A DNA stretch of 64,000 bases from Schizophyllum amplum (Eukaryota > Basidiomycota > Agaricomycetes > Agaricales > Schizophyllaceae), in assembly GCA_007026445.1 (NCBI GenBank), contig VDMD01000062.1:62001-126000 (forward strand), read 5' to 3'. The notes beneath the pieces were generated by a model, which had not been told where the DNA came from, ran no database searches, and was given only the letters and a program-made list of their open reading frames with translations. Position 1 is the first letter of the stretch. Every line of letters starts with the position of its first letter. A program made the position numbers and the translations under genes. Below, in pieces: positions 54,809 through 64,000 of this stretch.

Positions 54809-57800
54809 TCATGACTGCGTCTTGTTCTTGAACCGCAAGAGCGGCGCGAGACCGGTCGACGTGCATGCCTTCTTCAGGAAGGCGTGCTGGGGACAACGTC
54901 AGGCTTCATAGCAGTGCAACCACAGACAAAGCACTTACCTCCAGCAATTCACCCGCAGTTGCTCTGCTGCTCACATCCACGCACAAGCAGACGGCAAGGA
55001 AGCCCTTCAGCTCCTGCATCATAGCGTTAGTGCCTTTGCAAAGTACGTAGTCGTGTTTGACGAACCTTGCTCAACGCTTCCGGCTTCTTCAAGGTCGGCG
55101 TGCCATTTGTCGCGATGAGGTAGAGCGCCTTAAGCGGTTCCCTATCAAGGAGATCAGCCTGAGTGTCGCCTACAAAAGAGCCGCGAAGACGCACTCATCG
55201 AGATACGGCGGCTCGTTCTCAATCATCTCAATGGCCATAATACCAAGCGACCAAATATCGACCTGCGGTCGCATTGTCAGAACTAGGCATTGTAAGTCTG
55301 AACACCGGCCTCACCTTGGCTCCATACTCCTTTTGCTTCACGACCTCCGGAGCCATCCAGTACGGCGTGCCCACCATGGTCGCACGCTTCGACTTCTGGT
55401 CCGTCAACTTCGCGCAGAAACCGAAGTCGGCTGGAGGTACGTCAGTACATTTGTTGACAGGGCCCCGATAGACGCGACTGACTGATCTTCACGTGCCCGC
55501 TGGCATCCAACAAGACGTTGTCTGACTTGATGTCACGATGGATAATGCTTTGACTGTGGAGATGCCCGAGGCCCTTGCAGGTCTGACTCGGGAGGTTTAT
55601 GAAGAGACAAGGGAGGAAGAGCAATGGCAGACGGACCTCCAAGCATATACTCGATATCTGGTCCTCCTCAAGCGTGTTGTTCTCAATGATGTCTGCAATT
55701 TGTAAGAGAAGTCCCCAAAAGGTTCATAGGCATCACATACCCGTCAAAGCACCACCCTCCATGTACTCCATGACGACCCAAAGCTCGTTACTCTTGACCA
55801 AGAACGAGTCTGACAGACGTATCAGTGCATATATGCATGCGAAGAGACGGAAGTCTTACCGAGGAAGTTGACGATGTTCGGATGCTGGCTCTCCTTCATG
55901 ACGATGATCTCATTCACGATGAGCTCCTTCCGCGGTTGGTGGCTGGGTAAAGGTGAGCTCGTCAGGGTCGCACCGCGCACGATACATGACGATGACTGAC
56001 CTGAGGTCCATCTCCTTGATGGCGACTTTCTTGCCTGTCGCCAATGTCTTCGCGACGTAGACATGGCCGGAGGCACTGGTCAGACAGTCAGTAAGCAGCA
56101 AGACCAGGACAATCATGCACACGGCAAAGAATACAATATAGCGTCGCCATGTCTTGGTATCTATCGATCGAATATGAAAGAGACTTACCCCTGACCAATC
56201 TTCTTGATCTTGCTGTAGATCAACTTAGGATCTTCATCCGTCACCACCTTAACAAAGTTGGTCTGTCAGCCAGACACACAACGAGCTAGGCAAAACTTCC
56301 TCACCTGCCGCAACTTCTCCCATGATCTGCACCTCCGTCATCGTGCTGATGCGCTTCTCCTACAGCCCGTTAGCCTCACATCTCAGCCCCAACTCGCCAT
56401 CGCTCACCTTCTCCTTCGGCTTCTCCAGCGCAGCCGCGGCCGCAGCCACCCCTGTGCCACCTGCCTTCGCCGGCTTCTCCTCCTCCTTGATCTGGATCTT
56501 CTTCGCCGGCTGCAGCGGCTTCACCGGCGGCGGCCCCGCCAGCGCACCTGCCGCCCCGGGCGCCGGATGCGTGCTCGGCTGGCTCGTCGCTGGCGCGCTC
56601 TTCGCCGGTACCCCCATCCCCGGCCGCTCCTCGCGCTCGCGCTCCCGCTCCGCACGGTCCGCGCGGTCCCGTTCGCGCTGCTCGCGCTCCTTCTCGCGCT
56701 GCTGCCGCTCGACCGCCCGCGCGCGCTCCCGCTGCTCGCGGTCCGCGCGGTCACGGTCACGCTGGTCACGATCGGCACGGTCCCGGTCGCGCTGCTCGCG
56801 GTCGGCGAGGTCCTGTTGCTCGCGCTCGCGCTGGCCGGGGTCAAGGCTTTCCTTTCGTGTGGGAATGCCACCTGAGGGACCCTGGGCAGGCTTCCGTGCG
56901 CGCAGGTCGGCGGCGCTGGGAGGGGAGGGTGCTGGTCTGATGAGAGAGATCAGCGCATGTTGGCATGGGGGGCAGGACGACGATCACCTGTTGGCAGTGA
57001 GGAGGGGTCGCGGCGGCGCAGGCCGAGTGGCCTGCAAATTCGGCACAGATCGCTCTGTGCTAAGGGCTGGTCGATGTTGCGAGCCAGGGCCTAGGGAGCA
57101 TGAGCAAAGGCAGTCTTAGAGGCATAGCGTCACGCACCGATCGTTGCGGCATGGCCACGGTCACCGTTGACCTGCTCAGCTGCGCGGGCGACTTCAGCAA
57201 ACTGTCAAAACGTGCATGAGGCTTCACATAGAATACGCACCCTGAGATGCCAAAGGCGCGGGGGCGGTATCTTGGCGAGCAATAGGTGGTCGTTGCTGAT
57301 ATTTGGGCGTAAGCGGGTTGCTCTTACACGGGACAGATGAACTGACTGATGCACCGGCCAGACCCGTGCCCGCGTTGAAGCGGGCGGGCGCGTCGGTGTA
57401 AGGTTGTGAGGGCACGCCTGGAATCGTTGTGAGCGCCTGATGGAACGTGTTAAGCGATTCGACGCACCCATATCCCCCATTTCTTCTCTCTTCTGGTGGT
57501 CGACGTAGAACTCCAAGACGTCCAAGACGGCCTGCGGGTCCTTAGCGTAGTCCTCCCGGGTGATAGCTGACTTCGTGAGCAACTTGGACCACTGGTCCGG
57601 CAGGCCGGTAAATGCGCCTGTAACTGCGTCGAAGCCGACGTGGACCTGCAACAGGTCTTAGCATATGCGCTGGTAATTGGCGGGCTACGCGCCTTGTGAA
57701 CAAAGTTGGTTGGGTTTGAGACGCCCATGAGCGGAGAGCGAGAGTAGATGTCGTCCTGCCAGCCGTACAGCTCCTCGTCGGATTTCTGGCAGAGATCAAG

Positions 57801-58231
57801 GTCAGGGACTGTATGTGCAGAGACGGCGAGGTGATCACCAATGACATATAGAAGCTGCGTGAATATCGTCAATTTCTGATGTACACAATGCATATGGACG
57901 CGACGCACCGCTTGTCCTTGGTCTCCAGAAGCAGACAGTACGGCTTGAGGTCTGTTCGCTCAATGTTCGATATGTCGCTCAGCATGATGACCGATTGCTG
58001 AGGCGCGTTCTACGGCGAGCATTAGCCACGGTCCTCTGCGCGATCAACGATGGCACGAACCTCAGACTTGCGGATCTCGAGGACGGCCTCCTTGAGGACG
58101 AGCCATTTGGCCTTCCAGATCCAGCTCGCGAACGTCCCGTCCTCTTTCAAGCTCACCAGACCCTGGCGCACGCAGCCAAAGCCTCCCCCATTGCGGTTGG
58201 TTGGCGAACCTCCGATGCCTGTGTACGACAT
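54809..58231 (-). CDS. CLA4: PAK/STE20-family protein kinase, Cla4 type (PH-CRIB-kinase)
   Basis: The start at 58231 is '[16 protein letters not shown]'. In order come a PH domain ('[20 protein letters not shown]', 'ERTDLKPYC', '[13 protein letters not shown]'), a CRIB motif ('[16 protein letters not shown]', then '[10 protein letters not shown]') for Cdc42/Rac, a long linker rich in P, A, R and E, and the kinase domain: '[13 protein letters not shown]', 'VAIKEMDL', 'HPNIVNFLG', '[15 protein letters not shown]', DFGFCAKL, '[13 protein letters not shown]', '[13 protein letters not shown]'. It ends '[10 protein letters not shown]' (stop 54809-54811). Many 45-75 nt introns interrupt it. A PH domain before CRIB marks the Cla4 type. 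It acts at the cell cortex in polarity, septation and pheromone-related signalling (family knowledge). Linkage to STE3 genes fits the B mating region of Agaricomycetes. Confidence 0.92.
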
Positions 58232-58784
58232 GGCAACCGTGGGTCCCCGGGTGTGTCGTCAGAATTCAGGGATGTGAGTCTTCGAGCTCGTCGTCTGTGT
58301 CGTGAGCGCGCTCGTTTGCTACGCCTGCGCTCGAACGCTGATCAGCGTCGAAGACGATCAAGGATGATGCTTGTGATCAGCGAGAGCGGCGTTCGACGGT
58401 TCGCCGAGCAGCGAGCAGGCTGATGCAGAGAAGTTTCGTGGTCGTGATCGTTGCCGAGGTCGGCGTCGGCGTCGTCAACGTCGCCGCGGGCGTCTTTAGC
58501 AGGTTCACCGTCGTCGCGAACGACGAGCACGCTACAGATAAACAGGAGTCAATATCCTGCACGTGCTGCCGGCCCGGTAAATCCGAGTCTTCCGTTTCCA
58601 AATGACAAGTCCAACCCGAACTTAACTTCGAACTTACGAATCAACCGGAAATCCCAGAGCCAAGTGTCTATGCATGCGAGGTTCAGGAAATTCTCACGTC
58701 AATAAAGTGCAGGTAACTTTTTTCATGGAAGGACAGGCGCCATTTTAACGCATCGCAGAGTTGACTTTCAATAAACCGTTGCAT
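58232..58784. other. Divergent promoter region between PAK and an F-box gene
   Basis: Starts at 58231 (minus) and 58785 (plus) face away from each other. Frames in it are short and G/V- or T/A-rich without features. An extra non-coding first exon of either gene could lie here. Confidence 0.4.
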
Positions 58785-60531
58785 ATGCATCGCGCGTTCT
58801 CTATACCTGAAATCGTCTTCTCGATATGCAACACTCTAGCTCATGGAACAGCCGATATAGATGGAGACGGCCCATATACCATATCTGATCCGGCTACACT
58901 GGCGATCTGCGCAAGGACATGTCGCGCCTTTCACCTGCCCGCCGTCAGCGCGTTATGGAAGCACGACTTGATGACCCTAGAGACTGTCCTACTGCACTGC
59001 ATGCCTTCGGATGTCTGGAACTTAGAGGCTGACGCAGAAGAATATCATAGCACACGAGCGGATCGGATGGTGAGCACTTTGTTCTTCTTTCATCAGTCCC
59101 GTTGATCACGATTGATACCAGACACTCAAACGTCCCATCCGTCCGGACGACCTGAACCGGCTTGCGCACTACGCTCCCCTTGTCAACAAGATTGCGTTCG
59201 GCAGTGCCTCCCATCGCGTCTATATCCGAGGGAGGCTCACGAACCTACCGTTCCTGTCGGACGACGCGTACCTCGCACTATCCCTTGCAATCCCTAATCC
59301 CATGTTCCCCAACCTTCGACATCTATTCTGGAACGACCAAAGCGCTAACTTGCTTCGTATCACACCCTACCTTTCACCATCTCTTGTCACCCTCGACATA
59401 GATCTGCACGATTCCAACCCGACGCATTCACCCATTATCCAGCACCTGCCGTTGCGCTGTCCTGATATGAGCCAGTTCACTATTAGCTGCCTAGCCGAGC
59501 ACGAACTGGCGCTGCGTAATATCGCGTCCATGCTGTCCCCTGCCGTCTGCGCTTGGAACCTGCGAAAGTTCGGCTCCCCCACGGCCGACCACGCGACCAT
59601 TCGCCATCTCAGTCAATGCCCTTCTCTCACCACGCTCTCAATTTACTATCTTGCGCCTCCCTTGGATCAATCAGACACTGCAAAGCTCACGCATCCCGGG
59701 GCCTTCTCCTTCCTACGGACGATGCTTATACACAGGCTGGCAATGGACCGCTGCGTCGAGCTCATCCAGGGTTGCTCGTTCACCAACCTCGAAGAGCTCA
59801 CTCTTAAGCCCCTAAATCCCTCGACGTCGAGTTTCTCAGGCCTCCTCCGCGCCATCCGCGACGCCCACGCACGCCCTCAACTCCTCCACCTCCTGAGGGT
59901 CGCCGAAAATACCGTGCTTACCCAGGTGGACCCGCCACCGCTGCGCGATGCGGACATCGAGCCTCTCCTCACTTTCCCTGCACTCAGCGGCCTCGTTCTT
60001 AGCTGCGCTGGCGGCTTCGACCTCGCCGACAGCACCATCCTGCGCATGACAGAAGCGTGGCCGAGCCTGGAGCGGCTCAAATTATCCGGTCTGCAGCGCC
60101 CGACATGGGATCGGCGCCTCTCGCTGCGCGCGCTTGTCCCCCTTGCGCTGAACTGCCCGAAGCTGCGAACGCTCGCGCTCGAGCTGGATGCCACGAGAGT
60201 GGCGTACGACCGCAACCCGCCGCGGCCGGCAACGCCGCACTGCCTGCGGCACATCTCGGTCCTGTGGTCGCCCATCGGCAGCCATCGCGTCGTTGCGGGC
60301 TTCCTATCCGTCGTGTTTCCTGGTGTACGGGCGGTCCTTGTGGCTGACGATGTAGACGAGAGGGCGGCAAGGCGATGGGACCTGGTCGGGTTAACAACGC
60401 AGCTCATTGCCAAGCTGCGGGAGCATGAGCGCATGGATCGGTTAGGGCTGTCGCAGCCTTCTGTGAACTCGAACGTGGACGATGTGGACTACATTTCAAC
60501 TCCCGAGTCGGAGGCGGAGGTGAATGACTAA
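58785..60531 (+). CDS. F-box protein (family 2)
   Basis: Exons 58785-59069 and 59122-60531 join across a 52-nt intron (gtgagc...ataccag, phase 0) into 564 residues. The start 'MHRAFSIPEIVFSICNTL' and 'CARTCRAFHLPAVSALWKHD' are the F-box-like region. The landmark 'NLRHLFWNDQSA' and the LRR-like repeats follow, with 'GGFDLADSTILRM', 'RLKLSGLQRPTWDRRLSLRA' and 'IGSHRVVAGFLSVVFPGV' near the end. The C-terminus is acidic. It is closest to the copy at 62728, sharing 'LPLRCP' and 'NDQSAxL', and more distant from 51391-53130. Expected role: SCF adaptor (inferred). Confidence 0.85.
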
Positions 60532-60628
60532 GTCATCGTCGAAGCTGGGCTGCAGATAATTCGGGGATGCGGGAATAAATACAATGGACCATCAATTTAA
60601 ATGTAGGTTCTAATCGTACTTGGGCGAC

Positions 60629-62396
60629 TCAGGAGTCTTTCGCCCGCATTATCATCTCTGCATATCCGATTCCCACATCTCTAGTTATGCGATTCATGTA
60701 GTTTCGCTCGATGGGGGACATGCCTTCCTGCATCTCCCCCAGCTGCGGTATGGTCGAGCTACCCGCTTTGAAATACTCATTCCCGTACTCTGCGCGCTTA
60801 CCATGCCGCTGTGCCATGAAAGCTGGGGTGCTTTCCTCGAAGTACGGCTTGAAGTACTCTTCGGCGTACTCGAAGTCCATCTCTGCGTACAGGTCGATGA
60901 AATTATTCCACACGACGGGTTCGTGGGGTGCAAGCTGTAGCTGCCCCAGGGCCGCATCGCACCAGTCATGGTCGGTGATCTTGGCAGTGGTGAGGAGACA
61001 CGGTAGAGAGACCACAGGGCATCGGGATATGATTTCCGGATACGCGTCGTATTTGTGTCCGTCACCAAGGCGGTACTGCACGCGAAAGACCGCGAAATCG
61101 CCGGGACCAAGAACGACTTGCGCCTTCTCCCAGTCAGCAACGCGATCCCAGGGCGTTCCCGTTGGTCGTGCAGCAGGCTGGTACTCGCCGCCTGGCGCGA
61201 AGCGGCCTTTGGGCGCTACGAATCCATTGATCTCGGCAATCGCTACTCGGAGCTTGCCATTGTAGTCGATCCATGGTGGATTAAAGACGATCTGTTTACT
61301 ATAAGAGTGATCAGTTCCGTACTACGACAAGAACATACGAATCGCACGCACTCTTCCTCGATCGTATGATATTCGACCCTGGCGAGTTCCTCGGGCAGGA
61401 GACAGCCCTTCAGGTGATCGTATACGCCATAGACAGTATTATCTCCGTAGACTGCAACCACGCGCCCGTCCGTGCGTCTGTTCTGCACAACAATGCGGAG
61501 CGTAACGAGGGTGAAGCCAATATATTTTCTGGCTTCGACCCCCTTGCCGTGCTTCTGCATGTCCGGAAGCCCTGCCCAGCTCTGGTAGGACGGGGGCCCG
61601 TTGGAAAAGTCACAGTCGGGTCCTACACCTTCCGCGGGCTCGAATGCCCGTTGCAACCTGTTGGCGGTCGTGAGCTTCATCAGTAACAGGTTTTCTGATA
61701 TCAAGCAATGCGCGATCTCACAGGGTTCCCAATCGGCCTCCCGTGGCCATCCATATGCCTACCCCATTCTGATTGCTTTTCGCGAAGATGGGATCCACCG
61801 GCCACGGAACGTCGAGCCGATCGGACGGGTCGAATGTCTTCGCGAGCGGTGGTTGCATGAACTTGGCGCACTCCCGCTTGTGGCCAGCGCGCCAGTGCTC
61901 TTGTTGGCAGTTCTCGGAGCAGCTGAATAACTTCCATCAGCTAAGTTCTCGGCGCATGGCCAAACATCGCACTAGTTGATTGACCTGCCACCGCTGCGTA
62001 AGTGTAGTTCTCATATGGCGTAAGTCGACATACGCACTTGCAGCGTGAGCACGTCTGTAGACGCGTACCGGCAAGCTTTCTCTTGTTGCAGCGCCCGCAA
62101 ACATTCTTCCTGTCCTTTCTGCGCGCTTTACGAGCATTGATTTCTTCGAGAGCGGCTACCTGAAATCGGCTCGCGTGTGCGTACATGGCGTTCACTGCTG
62201 CATTATGGTTGGGATCCCAGGGGTTCCTCCTCCTCGTGGATTGACCTGAAGGAGCGGAGTGAGATGACGATGGGTCCCTCCCAGCGCTGCTGCTCGTAGT
62301 CAATGATGGATTCGATTGCGCGATAGCGCGCCCAGGATCTCCGGTCAATAATCTGGTAAAATCTTGTTCGAGCTCTGCGATGAAGTGTGACTCCAT
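60629..62396 (-). CDS. MYND-type zinc-finger protein
   Basis: Exon 1 is 62396-62034 and ends in the first half of the finger, 'CGRCNKRKLAGTRLQTCSRC'. After an intron of 103 nt (61931-62033, gtatgt...ggaag) the second half follows: 'LFSCSENCQQEHWRAGHKRE' then C. The cysteine/histidine pattern C-C-C-C-C-C-H-C is that of MYND fingers, which bind proline-rich partner peptides (family knowledge). The rest, about 350 residues over at least two further exons, is mixed with no known domain. It includes 'EARKYIGFTLVTLRIV' and a C-terminal part ending 'GYAEMIMRAKDS'. MYND proteins with such undefined C-terminal parts are frequent in Agaricomycetes. The splice near 61.7 kb was not resolved. Confidence 0.78.
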
Positions 62397-62727
62397 TGTG
62401 GTTGTGCCAACCGCAGGCGGTCAACGTGAGTTATGGCTGACGAAAGACGACGAGTCTTTGATCGAGTCACGGAACGGCGTAAGGAGATGAATATGAGAAA
62501 ACTGGAGGACAGCGTGGGAAAGCGTGGAAATTTAAATTCATCAGACACCCGGTCCGGTCCGGGGCGTCGCACGACTCTTTCTTTTCTCTGCCCTTCGGCG
62601 AGAAAAAGTTTTGCCTCTATGCAGGACTGACCAGGAGTCAGTCAAAGTCCTCTAGATATATCACAGGCAAGTGGATATTTTTCATGTGAAGTCTTCGCGC
62701 TGACGCGCGGGCACCGTCAGTCCAGAA
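62397..62727. other. Divergent promoter region
   Basis: It lies between the MYND gene (minus) and the last F-box gene (plus). No gene is seen. Confidence 0.4.
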
Positions 62728-64000
62728 ATGCATATCGCCTTGTCTATTCCCGAAATCGTCTCTGAGTTATGCAACGCCTTACTAGAAGATAACGGAGCAA
62801 GGGAGGGAGAGGGTCCATACACCATATGCGACACGCGAACGCTGGCAGTCTGTGCGAGAACATGCCGTGCCTTCCACGCCCCCGCTATCAAGGCGTTATG
62901 GAAGGACGACAGGCTGACGCTGGAGATGGTTCTGCTGCACTGCATGCCCCGAGAAATATGGGAGGTACAACGTGGCGCGCCCGGCTACTACTCCTCTAAG
63001 AAGATAGATAAATATGTAAGGGTCTCATATCCCTTTACGGTTCCTCGCTGATTTTCCACGACAGACACTCGGACGCGCTATCCGCTCATCAGACCTGGAC
63101 CGACTTGTCTACTATGCCCCGCTGATCAACAAGCTCACGTTCGGCAGCGCTGCTCATCTCAAATATGAGATGACCGTCCCGTATGGCAAAGCCTTGCCGG
63201 AGCTGTCGGACGAGTGCTACCTAGCACTCTCTCTTGCGTTACCCGGTCCCATATTCCCAAATTTGCGGCATTTAATTTGGAACGATCAAAGTGCAAAGCT
63301 AGAGCACATGCTACCCTTCCTCTCGCCTAATGCCGTATCTCTCGACATCACTACACATTACACAGGCGCGTCTCTGATGACGGTTCTATCACACTTGCCC
63401 TTGCGCTGTCCCACCATCACCAACTTCACCTTCCTCTGCGATAGATGGAACAGCCTGGCAGACGTGGAGGTCGTTGAGCGTACGCTTGCTATCACTGTCT
63501 GCTCGTGGAGCCTGCGGAACTTCAGATCTAGAACGGCCGACCATACGACTATCCGTCATCTCAGCCGCTGCCCTTCCCTCGAAACGTTATGGATATACCG
63601 CGATAGACTGCCCTCGTGGAATCTCCCCTCCATCGAGCTCGGGCATACCGCCGCGTTCGCATCCCTACGAACGATGTTCCTGCACAAGGCATCGATGAAG
63701 CGCAACGTCGAACTTATGCAAGGATGTGCTTTCAACAACCTCGAAGAACTCAGGATTCGCTTGGAACACCCTTCTACCGGAGAATGGCCGGCACTCTTCC
63801 GCGCTATCCGCGATGCTCATGCCCGCCCCCATATCCTGCACACTCTGGAGATCAACGAGTGGCGAGCGGACCGTCCCGCCGAGTTCCGTGATCCCCTGCG
63901 GGACGCGGACATCGAGCCTCTTCTCGCATTCGGGCTTCGACACCTCGACCTCGAATGCACGGGCGGCTTCGACTTCGCCGACGAGACGATCCAGCGAATG
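62728..64000 (+). CDS. F-box protein (family 2), 3' end outside window
   Basis: Exon 1 is 62728-63015, the intron 63016-63064 (gtaagg...cgacag, phase 0), and exon 2 runs from 63065 off the window. The start 'MHIALSIPEIVSELCNAL', 'CARTCRAFHAPAIKALWKDD' and 'LLHCMPREIWE' match the other two copies, as do 'NLRHLIWNDQSAKL', 'LPLRCPTITNF', 'TADHTTIRHLSRCPSL' and 'GGFDFADETIQRM'. The intron position is the same in all three genes, which supports origin by duplication. The end of the LRR-like region and the acidic tail should lie just beyond base 64000. Confidence 0.85.

Overview
The window reads as nuclear DNA of a filamentous basidiomycete, class Agaricomycetes. Genes are dense on both strands and split by many 46-75 nt introns with GTRNGT donors and YAG acceptors. 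The gene families also fit: STE3-type pheromone receptors, a Cla4-type PAK kinase, F-box families, a KRE6/SKN1 glucan protein and a tyrosine-recombinase retroelement. Species cannot be told from the sequence. No tRNA, rRNA or CRISPR array was recognised.

Layout. 1-17.4 kb: four paralogous genes joining an F-box/LRR-like N-terminus to a long C-terminal coiled coil (1-1201 partial, 7208-9662, 11898-14207, 14773-17435; the last is frameshifted in a T7/A7 run). Between them lie a membrane-anchored protein kinase (2118-5684, all 13 exons resolved, 959 aa) and an uncharacterised membrane protein (9955-11285). 18.2-23.4 kb: two STE3-type seven-helix receptors on the minus strand, a mating-type-B-like receptor locus; I found no pheromone precursor beside them. 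24.9-30.9 kb: a 5,998-bp element with split direct repeats (A1-internal-B1A2-B2), a gag-like ORF, a broken tyrosine recombinase, and only fragments of reverse transcriptase/RNase H, next to a 27-31-bp minisatellite. This is an Ngaro-like retrotransposon derivative.

32.2-44.4 kb: another seven-helix protein, two small paralogous genes, a secreted M28 aminopeptidase, and a large signal-peptide/coiled-coil/TM protein with an acidic, proline-rich tail. 44.4-48.4 kb has no supportable gene. 48.4-64 kb: a KRE6/SKN1-type GH16 protein, a second F-box family in three copies (51391-53130, 58785-60531, 62728-end), a kinase-less PH-CRIB copy of PAK (53385-54175), the full Cla4-type PAK (54809-58231) and a MYND zinc-finger protein.

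How they may work together. STE3 receptors signal through a G protein to a MAPK cascade, and Cla4/PAK acts in polarity and septation. Linkage of a PAK kinase to the B mating-type region is known in Agaricomycetes, so the right half of the window looks like an extended mating-type-B neighbourhood. Functions are inferred from motifs only; splice sites are read by eye.
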